Shown: one piece after another, positions 47,480 to 61,279 of the stretch
Numbering within the stretch: position 1 is the stretch's first letter
Layout: every line of letters begins with the position of its first letter
Assembly: GCA_050084985.1 (NCBI GenBank)
Contig: JBITNC010000001.1
Coordinates: forward strand, 54,622,001-54,686,000
Direction of reading: 5' to 3'
From: Nageia nagi
Lineage: Eukaryota > Pinophyta
DNA length: 64,000 nt
Position numbers and translations under genes: made by a program
Notes under the pieces: model-generated
The model's input: the letters and a program-made list of their open reading frames with translations, nothing else
What the model was told of the DNA's origin: nothing
The model's database searches: none

Positions 47480-48290
47480 TAGACTAAGATTTTTTTTATT
47501 AAGATTAGCATTTATTTCCATTAGGGTTAGGTTTTCTTTAATATTAGGGTTAGGTTTATGAAAAGATTAGCATTTTTTCCCATTAGGATTAAAGGTTTCT
47601 ATTAAGATTAGGGTCTTTTTCCATTATTGTTAGGTTTCTATTAAGATTAAGGTTTTTTTCCATTAGGGTTAGGTTTTTATGAAGATTAGGGTTTTTTTCC
47701 ATTAGGGTTAGATTTTTTTAGGATTAGGCTTTTTTATATTAGGGTTAGGTTTTTATAAAGTTTAAGGATTTTTTTATTAGGGTTAATTTTTTATAAAGAT
47801 TAAGGATTTTTTTGTTAGGGTTAGGTTTTCATGAAGATTAGGGTTTTTTCATTAGGGTTAGGTTTTCATTAGGATTAGGGTTTTTTCCTATTAGGGTTAG
47901 GTTTCCATTAATATTAAGGTTTTTTTTCTATTAGAGTTATCTTTTTATTAAGATTAGGGTTTTTTCATTAAGGTCATGTTTCCATCAAGATTAGGTTTTT
48001 TTGTTAGGTTTCCATTAGGATTAGGTTTTTTCTATTAGGTTTCCATCAAGATTAGGTTTTTTTTGTTAGGGTTAAGTTTCCATGAAGATTATGTTTTTTC
48101 CATAAGGTTTTCATTAATATTAGGGTTTTTTTCATTAGATTTTTTATCATAATTAAGGTTTTTTTAGTTAGGTTTCTATCAAGTTTAGGGTTTTTTTCAT
48201 TAGGTTTAAAATATTCTATTAAATTTTGATAAATATTCTATTAACATTAGGGTTTTCTCCCATCAAGTTTACAATTTTTAGGGGAATATT
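47480..48290 (+). repeat. Degenerate telomere-motif tandem array
   Basis: About 20 imperfect units of about 38-42 bp, each containing TTAGGGTTAGG or TTAGGATTAGGG and a run of T (for example CCATTAGGG at 47660 and 47699). The strand is uniform. The motif is close to the plant telomere repeat TTTAGGG but the array is built of a longer unit. Confidence 0.8.
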
Positions 48291-49130
48291 CTATTAGGTT
48301 CTATATTCCTAAAAAAAATTTGATTGCTTTTTTCTATTAGGGTTTAGAGAATATTACACTATTTAAGTTTTTCTTATTTGATTTTAAGGAATATTCTGTT
48401 AGGATTTTTTATCATTGCCAACATCTTCATCATGTCGGGCTCTTTTCCATTGTGCAATTTTGCACACCTTAAAACTCACCTAGCATTGATCTTGTATAAT
48501 ATCTTACAAATTTCCTCATTGGAAAATCTTTTCCTAAATCCATTTATGGGAGATTTTAAGGTTATTAACATTAATTAACAATATAAAAAGCTCTTTCTCT
48601 TAATGTCATGACAATAAAGCTAATATTCCATTACCATCATAGAGAAATCATAAAAAATGAAGGAAATTATTTAAAGAATGTCAACCTAATTAAGAATTCA
48701 CAATTGATCCTTACCATGTAGGAAACATTTGCAGGTGAGCACTCTTTCACCTAAAACTACTATGTTTTGGAATAAGAAAAAAGTTTGTAAGATGTTGGGG
48801 ATTGTGTTTGACTGAGCCCTTGTTGGTCTCACATAGAGAAATCGCTCTCTATGCACATCCCAAATGGAGACTCTCTATCAGTTGCATTTGGTAGTTATAA
48901 TTCTTGAGTTACAGAAAAGGTACATGGGTGCATTAATTGTAATTATATGGACTATCTATATCTATATATTAGTATATAAAAATATCATCTTTAATCATGC
49001 AAGATATTTATTTTTAGTTTTTTTCTCTTTTAAGGATATTAATACTTCATTCTTATATAGACATTAACATTATTAGTTCTCAAATATCATTTGCTACTCT
49101 AATTTATTATTTTTTCATTGATCATCTTTC
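48291..49130. other. No recognised feature
   Basis: AT-rich; a short less AT-rich patch at 48790-48880 has no recognisable identity. Confidence 0.4.
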
Positions 49131-49139
49131 TCCCATTGT

Positions 49140-50130
49140 TGGTTGATCCCCCTCAACCTCATCCTTTGAATTAGAATACTCATAAGTTGATTCAAGCTAA
49201 TATTTACTACCAAAACACTCTAATCACATGGACTTGTTCTTCACCATTTAGCAATAAAAGTTGGCCTATTATGCAAAACACTTTCTCTAAGTAGTTAATG
49301 GTACCATTTATCATCCATCTTATGCTTGGTATCATTTATCACATGGCTTAACAACCTCACTTGGATAGATGAAAGTATGTGCCCACCAACTTCATGTCAA
49401 ATATGAACATCATATCCCTCACAAGGAACATATTTCTCATATTTTCTCCATAGGTTAAATGGAATATAAGGACCATTTTATCTTCAAGTACCCTATTTGC
49501 TATGAGATTTAGGGGAAATTCCACTTCTTATTCAAATGCTCTAACAATTTTCTCTCCATATTTTTCTAGTATCATGATAATTGATGTTTGGCCCTTTATA
49601 TTCATGAGGTTATCTCTCATAGGAATATATCTATATAAAAAAACCCTTATCATTACTAGGTTAATTACTTCCTTAGTTTTAACCCATTGCTTCCTTTTAT
49701 TAGGGATCAAGAACCCTTAATCCATTTTTAGCTCCCACACAAATAATAATAAGTTAGTTTATTTGTGTTCTTTATCATGCACCAACATTTAGGATATCAA
49801 ATACCTCACCACCTTAGGCACCCTAGGTCTATTTATGATCAACATCAACATACCTCTTTAGGTTTATCAATGAGATAACATAGATAATTATTTATTACCA
49901 TTTTTTCATATATGCTAATAATCCTTTAACATTAGATTTTAAGGTATATTTGGGTAATAACTTCTAGTTTTTCCTTAGCTAGAGGATCTCTACCCTTTTA
50001 ATTCTTGGTTATTAAATTATATATCATATGGTATCCAACTTCACAATTTATTTCCCTTGAAATATGCATCCCATCTAAGATTATAATAGTATTAGGTCCC
50101 TTATTACAATGTTATTCATTGGCATCATCT
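49140..50130 (-). pseudogene. Unrecognised decayed frame
   Basis: The minus strand has a fairly long open part at 49528-49710 (IPNKRKQWVKTKEVINLVMIRVFLYRYIPMR...). Stretches continue in a similar style on both sides (for example KGRDPLAKEKLEVITQIYLK near 49990 and MLVRDMMF-like text near 49410). This looks like one old protein-coding region, possibly a transposon gene, but I cannot name it. Confidence 0.35.
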
Positions 50131-51539
50131 TCTCTTTTATATCCTCTCCACTTATCCTAAAGACCCCCTTTAGATATTATAATATTAAGGTTAGGATTAA
50201 ATAAATATGTTTTTCCAACCTCCTTACCCCTTTATCTATATTCGCTTACTTTTCATAGACAATTTCATTCCTAAGACATTTTTCCCTAGTTCATTTCTTT
50301 TCTTCATTTGAATTCAAGTTCCTTTGACTTATGGTACATATGGACATTAATATTAAAATATTAATTAATTATTTAGAATGAATTTAGATATAAAAATAAA
50401 AAATCAAATGTAAAATTATTGTAAATTGGATATTAATTATAGTAAAAAAATAACTCTAAGGAAAACTAAAGAATGAAAGTCATTTTCAAATATATATATG
50501 AAGAATTTATTATAATTATAATTAATAATAATTACTCCTAATTGTATTCAAAACATCTTTGAATATAATTATAACTTAAATATTATTATTTCTAGCTAAT
50601 ACTCATTTTCTAAATCTAAATCCAAATTCACTTAGGGTTAAGGTTAGGATTTAAACCTTACCTAAGAGTAGATTTGGTCATTAAGTTACTCAATAATTTC
50701 CTACTTATAGGTTTAAATATGCATGATTAACTTTATGTTGACCAAAATGCTCTTATGACACTAACACTTGTGAAAAATCCTTTTCGATTGGTTAAAGAGT
50801 AAGATAAAACAACTTTTGGTCTTAACATAACCAAAATGTAAGTTAGCAAGTTTATATATATATATTATCTCATGGAATTAATAAAATAGATAATTATATT
50901 TTCTCTTCCCTTTTGAGATATTTTTGGTGACACATCATCACATTAACTCATGGTTACAAACCCTAATATCTAATTGAGTTAATTAACCTAAATCACATGT
51001 TTTGCTTATAAAATGAAGAGTAAAACCTTAACAAAACTCTTCTACACATTTTCTACAATTTGCAATCAACTCCTACTAAATATCTCCACAACCATCAATC
51101 TTTGTGACATTATATTATATTTATATATGGAAACAACTAACCTTATGAATTATTTTGCACGTATGTTTGCTTGATTCTTGTTTGTGTAACAACTTGTAGG
51201 TTTATCTTCAAATAATCACCAAATTCAAGAAAAGGATAATTAAAACCATTCAGAATTTATCCATAAAATCTTAATTTTTAAAAGAGAAACAAAGTTAAAA
51301 TTGACCTCAAAGGCAAAATTTGTAGCCCAAATGGATCATAATTTCATACCTTTATTTATTTATATCTTGATCATATGTAGAAAACTTAGGCTATATTTGA
51401 TACTTGTAATTTTTGTAGGTTGATCTCATGAGAGTAGGTCCTTTTAATTATTTTAACATAAAAGGAATTATAATATCATACCTTCCTCTTGTAATGATAT
51501 TTCATCTTGGTGCACCTCCTTAATGGTAATGTAATTTAA
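50131..51539. other. No recognised feature
   Basis: AT-rich with no domain, LTR edge or repeat I can support. Confidence 0.4.
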
Positions 51540-52520
51540 ATACTATTGACCAACACAATAATTTTACAATAGAACAATGATACAATATTATTGATGAAAG
51601 TGAAGATACAATTACAACAAGAGTTACAATGCAATGGTAATAAACTCTCACCATGATTATAACAATGGAATTTATTATCCCATTAGAAGCACCACCATGT
51701 GCTTAACTCAACAACCAATCCACCATAACCACTATCACAACCTCACAAAGAGAGCTCCTACATAAACTAACCTTCTCTTCACTTGGATGACACAAACACA
51801 ATAAAAAACTTTGACAAACTTATGATTATTAACTTATGATAGTATGAATTAAGAGTCATTACACATATATAAAATTCTTTACAACTTCACAAATCACATA
51901 CAACTTTAACTTAACTTGACTTGACTTGCTTTACATACCCATAGTACTTCTCTATTTATAAGCTAGAGAAGGTATCTACATTTTTCTATAACTTGAATTT
52001 TAAAATGCATTATAACTCCATCTATATAAATATCCTAAACCACTTTTATAAATATCTATGAGATGACACATGGATATTTTGCCACATAACCCTTTTCTAT
52101 AAATTTCTTTTAAATATCGATAACTACTTCCATATCATCACATCTCCTTATACCACATAAGCCTATGAACAATTCTAGACCATATATCTTCAAGATATTA
52201 CCCATGGATGTTTATTCCACTTACCATTACTTACTTTTACCATTTACATTTTATCTTTTACCATTTGCTATTTATTATTTTATTTTTATTGTACTTCACC
52301 AACTTAAATCCTCTATAATACACTTGTACTACTAATCATTATTATTTTATTATCTCTTTATTCTAGTTGTAGTATTATTTCATTACAACTATTATTGTAG
52401 CTTATTGGTGGACATTGTTATCTTGCACAATAAGTTGGCTTCTATGCACTATTACTGATTGTGATACATACCAATTACATAAATATACTATATATTTACT
52501 GGAAAAATTTAATAATGACA
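51540..52520 (-). repeat. G3 3' LTR (right edge firm, left edge estimated)
   Basis: The right edge is AATGACA at 52520 (TGTCATT on the minus strand), directly before the polypurine tract complement TCTTCTCCCCTCCT (52521-52534). A TATA-like box (CTTATAAATAGAG on the minus strand) lies near 51950-51965. I could not fix the left terminus. Confidence 0.55.
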
Positions 52521-52535
52521 TCTTCTCCCCTCCTA

Positions 52536-53690
52536 ATTTTTACTCCATCCTTAGAGTAGGAAAGTATTCAATTAGGGGCCTAAAACATTTCAACTTGTCA
52601 TGGTTTACCCACTTAGAAATTAGAATACCATCTATTTCTTCAAGTCTATACGTTCCATTGTTATGAATTTCTACTATCTTGTATGATCCATTCCACTTTG
52701 GTAACAACTTACGATATTTTCTATTATGATGCCTATAATCATATAGCATGATTATATCATTAACCTTGAATGGATACCATTTCAAATTCTTTATAGAATA
52801 CTCCTTTTTCTTGATTTTACTCTTTTCAATAGTCTCATTACTTGCTTGGTGCATCTCTTCTAATTATTAAAGTTGCATTAATATATATGAGCTTCATCCT
52901 TTCTTTTCCTTGATATAATTTTAAAGTTAGAACATCAAATTAAATAGGCAAAATAAATCAATTGCATTTGCTAAATGGAAGGGAGAATACTTAGTTGATG
53001 TCTTTACATGAACTCTATATGCCCATAGTGTTGCATGAATCCTTTTATCCTATGTATGTACCTACAATGTTGCATCCTTAGTAAGTATCTGACATAATAC
53101 ATGATTAGTTTATTCTACTTGCCCATTGGTTCTTATTTTATAAGTGGTTCCCTTTCTATGCTTGATTGCAAAATGATTTTTCAAATATTCTACTACCTCA
53201 TGATGAAGTGAGTTCTTTGATCTTCATTATCTCTAATGGATATCCAAATCTTGTCATAATGCACTCATACAAAAATCTTATTACCTCTTCTATTGACACT
53301 TCCTTCAATGGTATTCCTTCTACCCACTTATTAAAATTATTTGTTAGCCACAACAATATATCTATTTTGCTTGGTGTAGGAGGGAGTGTTCCTACAATAT
53401 CAATTCCCCATTTCTCAAATGATCCTAAGGGAAAAATAGGACATAATGGTGTTGATGTTGTTCTAATACTCCCATAAGATTGATAAACATCACAAATTTT
53501 ATAATATTTGAAATAACATTTAAAAAGAGTGGGATAGTAATAACCTACATCTAATAGTTTTGTTGTAAAAAATAATAAGTCTTCAAAATATGACATTATT
53601 CTCTTCAATATGAAGAGCTCTCCACCAATTTTTTGATGCCTTTGATGGTTTAAAAATTTGATATATATGTGCAATATACTGAAGTTTGAA
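52536..53690 (-). pseudogene. G3: Ty3/gypsy integrase
   Basis: Two open segments on the minus strand. 53198-53674 holds the end of the zinc domain (TTKLLDVGYYYPTLFK, ICDVYQ with a lost Cys) and the catalytic core (FEKWGIDIVGTLPPTPSKID with the first Asp, then TRFGYPLEI). 52540-52854 holds the C-terminal domain (LLPKWNGSYKIVEIHNNGTY, LEEIDG, HDKLKCF). It resembles Athila/Tat-type plant gypsy integrases. The reading is interrupted at about 53690 by X. Confidence 0.85.
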
Positions 53691-55188
53691 GATTTTAATA
53701 AATAATAATTAAATATTATTATTTATTATTAACAAAGTAAGATTTTAATTTATTAAATGACAATATCTAAATGATTATCAAGTTAAAATGAATATTGAGC
53801 AACCAATTAATAATCAAAGGGATCAACAAACCTGCCAATGTATACAACAACACCACATGAGGAAAAATAGCCCTTCCATGGGAGACACTATACCTAACCT
53901 CCTAGCCAACTACTTAAAGCCCATCAATGTTACCTCACTAGTTATGCGAAGGGGGTGGGACCCACACTATTAATATTAATAAGAGGCTTGTGCACTTATT
54001 TGGAACCACCAACTCGCATGCCATGCAAGATGTATTGAATATGACATGGAGTAGGTGCAACAACAATATGGAGAGAACCATATGCATGAGGAACCCCCCT
54101 ATGTGGTGCTATGTTTCTATGTTGGAGGTAATCCACATATTTGTAGAAAAAGATCAATGTGATGCATATGTAGCAACTAGTGATCCCACAATTAGTAAAA
54201 TGTGGGTAGAAGAATTGTTATCAATGGGGATTTGAATCCCCTTATTTGGTACAAGTTATGCCAAGTGACACCTTCACAAAATAGTCTCCCATATATTTGA
54301 CACAAATTAGTTGGTGTTATTTATTTATAGTTTGTTGTAAATATTTTAAAAATTGCTTATCAATTTTAGAAAGGATGTTTGTTGAAATAGCAATCTTGAA
54401 TTACTATTACTAGATAAATAAAATTAAAAAAAAAAAATCCATATGGAGAATGATACATATTTTTAAGTTGGAAAGGAATTTTAATTTTGGTTGGAGAGAA
54501 TAATATTTTGTTAAAACCATTTTTTGTTATTTTGTACATCCATATTATTATAAAAGGGTATATGTAGAATGGAAAAAAGTTAATTTTCCCCTTATAGGGA
54601 GAGTTCATGGGAATGAAGTATTTTGTATTGTGAGTGTATGTATAAAATCTAAGTGTGAGAGTTATGTATAAGTGTAATTCCATGATGCAAATTCCAAGAA
54701 ATCCATGGGAGAGGTAAGATGCTTGTTACTAAAGTCACCATACTTGAAGAAAATGGTGTTGCATGTGAGAGATAATGTAGGATTGGAAAAAAGTATTGTG
54801 AGGGAGCATGCTAAGTTAATGGTAAGTTTGGTATGTGTGAACACAAAATATAATTATTATAAAAAGTGATTTTTGTGGTGGAGAAATCTTCTTATTATTC
54901 AGAGAGATAATTGAAGGAAACTAGTGTAAGTCTTATAGGATGGTAGAACTTCTACAAGATGATGGGAATGGAGTTTTTGGTCATTGGGAATTGTAAAAGG
55001 AGATTCATCATAATAGTAGAATTACTTATTTGTAGTTGTACGTAGCCTCAAAGTGAGGTGAAATAGGGTAAATATTAATATCAATATTTTGTGTGTGATT
55101 AATATTTTTGTTAGCAATTACTTATATTTTATGGTTATTTAATAATTTTTTGCAAGCACTTGAATTTCAAATATCATAGATCTGATCA
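53690..55188 (+). repeat. X left copy: gypsy-type LTR (left edge uncertain)
   Basis: About 1.5 kb aligned with 55830-57240. It carries the gypsy LTR box near its 3' end (GTAGCCTCAAAGTGAGGTGA, 55044-55063), also seen in G1 and S1, and ends GATCTGATCA at 55188. A PBS-like TGGTATTAAAGAG follows at 55192. The homology with the right copy extends leftward to about 53561, into G3 integrase sequence. Confidence 0.6.
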
Positions 55189-55829
55189 CATTGGTATTAA
55201 AGAGTTGATCACATTGGTACATGATTGATTGAATTATATATGTTTGGATCCATGGATGTTAGAGGATGATAAATTAAGGAAGGAATACACAATAGACTCA
55301 TATTTGGTATCAAAGCAATTAATCATATTGTGATGTGATTAATTGAATTATGTTTATTAGATCCATGGATATTTGATTTGATAAATTCATGGAAGGAAAA
55401 CACAATAGGCTAATGTTTAGCATTAGATCTTATTCATTTAGAATGGGAGAAAAAAAACCAAGATGATTTATAGAGCAAGTTTACGATTGTATAAAAAGGA
55501 CTCAATTACCATAAATGTGTAATCCAAAGGTAACAAAAAATTAAATCCCAAGAGAGGCAATCATGAAGACATAAAGTTGTGTAGTATCAAAAATAGAGAA
55601 ATGAAAATATCATGAGGTCATGATATTTCAAATCTTTTTCTAGATCTTTTTTGGGACAAATTTTTTTCTTCATTGGTATGAGTGATCTAAAATGGATTTC
55701 AGAGTTTTGAAAAATAAAAAGTCTTCAAAATATGATATTATTATCTTCAAGATGAAGAGATCTCCATTAGTTTCTTGATGCCTTTGATGATTCAAAAATT
55801 TGATATTGTATGTGCAATTTATTAAAATT
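55189..55829 (+). other. X interior, noncoding
   Basis: About 0.6 kb with a PBS-like start, a two-copy repeat of about 110 bp (about 55205-55300 and 55315-55410, with GATCCATGGAT in each), and at 55703-55830 a second copy of the G3 integrase stretch found at 53561-53690. No ORF. Confidence 0.5.
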
Positions 55830-57240
55830 TGTATATTTTAATAAATAATAATTAAAGATTATTATTATTATTTACAAAAATAAGATTTTAATTTATTAAA
55901 TTCCAATATAAAATTGGTGATCAAGTTAAAATGAATATTGAGTAACCAATTTACAATCAAAGGGGTCAATAGACCCACCAACATATACACCACTACCATG
56001 TGAGAAAAATGACCCTACCATGGGAGACACCATACCCGATCATGTAGCTGCTTGCTTAGACCTCATCGATATGACCTTGTAAACCATACAAAAGGGTATG
56101 GAGCTCACATTGGAACCCACATAGTTATTTGGAATCACCAACTTGTATGTCATATGGGACTCGCTGAAGGTGATGTGGAGTAGGCACAATGATAATATGG
56201 AGAGACTTGCATGCATGAGAAATTGGCCTATGTGGTGCTGTGTTGGAGGACATCCACATAGCCATAAAAAAGATAAATATGATGCATATGTAGCAATTAG
56301 TGGATCCATGATTAGTAAAATAGTCATTGATCAATAGGGATTTGACTCCCCCTTATTTGGTATGAGTTATGCTAAGTGGCACCTTCATAAAATAATCATC
56401 CACTATATTTGTTATAATTAGTTGGTGTTATTTATTTATAATCTATTGTAAATATTTCAAAACTTGCTTATATATTCTAGAAAGGATGTTTATTGCAATA
56501 GCAATCTTTAATTGCTATTGATAGATAAAAAATAATAATAATGTCATATGGAGAATGATCAGATTTGTAAGTTGGAAAGGAAGTTTAATTTTGGTTGGAG
56601 AGAATATTATTTTGTTATAACCAATTATACTTATTTTTTACATACTTATTATTATAAAAGGTCTATGGAGAATGGGGAAAATTAATTTTCCCCTTGTAGG
56701 GAGTGTTTCATACCATGTGCATGAAGTGTTTTGTATTGTGAGTGTATGTGTAAACTCTAAGTGTGAGAGTTATGTGTAAGTGTAATTCCATGATGTATAT
56801 TACAAGGACTCCATAATGGGGAATGGTATAAGTATTATGAGGGAGCATGCTAAATTAGCAAAAGCTTGGTATATGTGAAATTAGCACATAATTGTTGTGA
56901 AAAGTGATCTTTATTATGGATAAATATTCTTCTTATTTAGAGAGGTAATTGAAGGAGAATAGCATAAGTCTTCTAGGATGGGAGCACTTTACAAAATAAG
57001 GGAGTGAATTTTTCATCACTAGGCATTGTAAAAGGAGATTAATCACAATAATAAGGAGATTCATCACAATAATAGCACTCCTTTGTAGCTAAATGTAGTC
57101 TCAAAGTGAGGTAAATAGGGTAAATATGTGTGTTATTATTTTGTATCTAATTGATGTTTATGTTACAAATTACTTATGTTTTGTGATTATATAATAATAT
57201 TTTTCAAGCACTCAAAGTTCAAGTGTGATAGATCTGATGA
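55830..57240 (+). repeat. X right copy: gypsy-type LTR
   Basis: Aligned with 53690-55188 at perhaps 80% by eye, with indels. It has the box near its 3' end (GTAGTCTCAAAGTGAGGTAA, about 57087-57106) and ends GATCTGATGA at 57240, after which G4 gypsy sequence begins. Confidence 0.6.
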
Positions 57241-58860
57241 GATGGCAATGCCATAGGAAATCCTTAATTGCATATCATTAATTGCTAGAAAATATCTTCC
57301 ACATCTACTATCATGCATCTCTCTTAATAACTCTTTTCCTTGATCCCTTCTAATGATGTGAATATATTTTCCATCTATTGAACTCTATATAACACATTGT
57401 CCACAAGTGTATAAAGGTATACTCACTTAAGTAATTTTTCCTTTTATCTTGGATGTTCCTCGCTCAAGAAATTTGAATTCACTCAAGTAATCACAAATGT
57501 TATTGTACTCATTTGGAATCATCTCCATTGAAAACAAAGTTGCATTGAGAAAATCATCATTATCACAAGATCAAATTTCCTTATATGCTTTGGATAGTGT
57601 ATTAGAATTGATATTATTCTTGCCTAGTCTATACATGATATCAAACTTATATTCTTATAATAGGAGTATTTGCCTTGTAATTCTCCTTGTAGGATTAGGC
57701 TTATTAATGATATACATCAAAATTTGATGTTTAGTAACCACGATGAACTTTTTCCTTAACAAATATTTTTTTATATATTTATTTAAAGTAAAAATTATAG
57801 CTAAAGCTTCTTTTTTAATAATTGTATAATTACATTGCTCATTTTTTTACTCCCAAATTAAATATGATGAGTATTTCCATTTTCATCTTTCTCATTGAGT
57901 GCACTACCTAGTGTTTTATCTTATGCATCCTTCTAGACTATGAATGGATTACTCCAATTAAGATTCTTCAAAATAAGTGTTGTTACCAATGCTTACTTCA
58001 ATTACTCAAATATTCTCTTAACTTATTTTCCCAATTCATACAACACATCCTTCTTCAAAAATTGATTCAATGGTTGAGAAATCTTAGATATGTTCTTGAT
58101 AAATCTCCTATAGTACCCAAGAATGATCTTAATTTTTTCTAATTCCCTAAAAAAGAAAGCTCCTTAATCTTAGTATTTTTTATGGATTTGTATCAATGCC
58201 ACTCTTGGATACAACATGTCCCAAGAGTACTCCCTTCAAGCATCCAAAAATACATTTGGATGATTCAATGATGCTCTTGCTTCTTCCAGTCTTTCAAAAT
58301 CCTTCTCAATTTACCCCAAAAATTTTCCTTCTTTTATTATATACAAAAATAATCTAGAAAAACTCTAATGAATATTCCATTATAATATTGAAAATGTTAT
58401 TCATAATCTCTAAAATGTAGTAAGAGCATTACAAAAGTCTAAAGGGCATTACTCGATAAGTGAGCATACCCCATGGAGTGGAAAAAGTTATCTTTAATTG
58501 ATCCTTTCTTGCTATATGAACTTGGTTATATCTCTATAATAATATGTAAAATTGTAGGAATCATGTCCTTCACTTCATCCAAAATTTGATATGAAAAACG
58601 AAGAGAATAATGATCTTTCTTTGTGAATTTATTCAACTTTCAATAGTCCACACATATTCTTATCTTCTCATTCTTCTTTTTAGATACCATAATAGGAGAA
58701 ATCCACTCTGAATTATCTATATGAAAGATAAATACTACATCTATGAGCTTATAAATTTCCTCTCCAACACTTTTAGATAAATTAGGATTTATCCTATTGG
58801 GCATGTATTTAATGGGCTTAGTATTCTCCATCAATTCAAGTGAATATTCTTACTATATTA
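57241..58860 (-). pseudogene. G4: Ty3/gypsy RT, RNase H and integrase start, decayed
   Basis: The open RT start at 58640-58834 reads RINPNLSKSVGEEIYKLIDV, then SEWISPIMVSKKKNEKIRIC, the classic entry of gypsy RT. Leftward the RT and RNase H are broken by many stops and frameshifts. An integrase zinc-domain start (GKELLREMHDSRCG) is near 57290-57345. Because it has its own zinc domain, it is a different copy from G3. Confidence 0.8.
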
Positions 58861-61279
58861 CTTGTTGTAACTCCTTATAATCAAATGTGAAGATGTTGAT
58901 ATGTATTTTGGAACACCTAGGATTTTATCCTAAATGAAATAAATACATATAAATATTTAAGTATTATTTTTCTAGGCTAATTAAACTAAAATAAACATAA
59001 ATAAATAAGGGATTATAATAGTGCAATAATAGAATAATGAAATTACATTGATGTCAAGATGTAAAGCAAGCTACACACACTAAAGAGAAAAAATGGAGTG
59101 AAAAAAAATACTTTGCATCCTTACCTATGTTGTAATCAAAAATATGAAGTATGAACTTGTCAAAGAGTAGTGACCTTGTTATATGAACCCCAATACTAAC
59201 TATAGAATAATACCAACAAGGGTGCTAATCTACAAGATCACAACATGAGCATGAATGTTAGCATGGGTGGTAATGTTTTGAAAGAATGAGGATCACCAAC
59301 AAGGATGATGATAGCAAATATGATAATAATTTAAACCAAGCATATGATCATGATGATGGATGAAAAGTATTTTCTCAAGTGATAACAAGATTCCAATCTC
59401 AATAGGCAACATTTAGAAACACCTAAGAGTAGGGTACCACTATCAAGATTTAATCTTGACATGTTTTCCCTAGGTTAGAGATACTTACATTTATATAAGG
59501 TGTGATATTACTATTTGATCCTTTAAATATTGATTGAATTTTACTAGTATACCTAACATAAAAATAAGAACACAACCTGAGAAATATGTGATAATAGGGT
59601 AAAATATAACTAAAATATGATCAAATATGATTAAACACAGTATGTAAAGTTGCACCTAAGTGGTACCATGTTAAGGGGACATCTTTTAGGTATAAAAAAA
59701 TGCCCCTTTATAAGTATAATGAAATTGAATCTTGAAATAACATTATGCTCACAAAAGAAATAAAGATAAGGAGAAGAAAAAATTGATACTTCCTATTTTA
59801 GCTTACTAAATCATCAAGGATTTAATGATGATATTGCTCTCTCTTTTCCTTGTTGTGAAATGTAATGCCTTGCATGTAGTAGAATCAACCAAGAGAAAAT
59901 AATGAAGCTTTAAAATGAGAAGCACACACTTACAAGAACATATGTGATTTCTAATTTGTTAATTATATAGTAGTGATACTAAGAGTAATATCATGATATT
60001 TTATCATAAATAATATACATGTAATGGAGCAAGGATGAAATTAGTATAAAATGCATACATTTTCTAAGAACACTAAATACAAAAATATTCAATGTTTCAT
60101 TCTTAGTTGCATACATAAGAAATCATGATAAAGGTATGTCCACATCTTCATGGGGTACATGTTGCATTCTTAGATGGAACACATGCAATTAGAACCATAT
60201 ATGTTAACATTAACATGAGGTACATATCCTATTCCTAGATGTAGCATATGAATCATAAATAAATACATGGTGATGATTATTTAATACCCAACCAACAAAG
60301 GTGAATCAAAGGTAAAGGTTAGTTCAACCCAAACAGCTAAGGTGACTCAAAGACATGGTTGTTTTGAATATTTCTCAATCATGTATGTAATATATTGATC
60401 ATCATCATGAGGTACATGCCCCATTCTTAGATGTGATTAAGAGATGATTAGTTTGAATATTTCCCAATCATGCATGATTATAGTACCAATGATAATGTGG
60501 CCATTATACTGATGATTATTTTAGTCCCAATCATAAGGCTAACCAATAAAATAGTTGTTTAGTCCCAACCAAATTATTATAAATAGTGATGGTTATTTAA
60601 TATCCACCCAACAAGGACATGATGTGCTAAGAAAATGAATAATGATTTAATTATGATAATGAATATAGAGGTAAGAGAGTAGAAAATAATACCTCTACAT
60701 ACCTTTTATGAATTATCTAATTTGCATCAAAGGTAGCATGGGAATTGAGCTTTGCTTTGATTCTAACCTTGCAATTTTATTGACTGAGGTGTGACTATTC
60801 TAAGATATTTGAATTATGTTTGGTGTCTCATAGTGAAATAGAAATACCTAAGGTATTTCTTGTACAATTGATTGAATCAATATCATTGGTTTATGGATGA
60901 AAACTAATTGACTTTGATCTAAAACTACCACATGTCCTATCTAACTTGAATGGGACCCCTAATTCCAATGATTTTTATTTTTTTCTAAAATATGGTAAGA
61001 ACACAAGTGTGAGCACTGGGATGAATAATAAAAAAATAACACATAAGGCTAGTATGTATACTATATTAATAGAATTAAAATGGAGCTAGGATCTTAATAC
61101 TTAACCTTTTTACTAATGATTGACTGAAGGACTACTGCTAAAACATATATGGTAAGATTCCCTTATACTAAATAGATTTGAGGTGCTTTGCATTGGTTGA
61201 GAATTTATCAACATTTCCATAAACTATTGCTAATTGTATACATTGTTTGGATATTTTATCTAGATGATGTAAGGACCTA
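58861..61279. other. No recognised gene; AT-rich with scattered repeats
   Basis: At 60142-60440 three copies of a motif like CATGAGGTACAT followed by ATTCYTAGATG occur. Related TTATTTAATAYCCAMCCAACAA strings are at about 60278 and 60593. Nothing else is identifiable. Confidence 0.45.

Noticed and set aside
57497-57727. 76-codon plus-strand frame (MLLYSFGIISIENK...)
   Set aside because: It is the shadow of decayed gypsy RNase H on the other strand.
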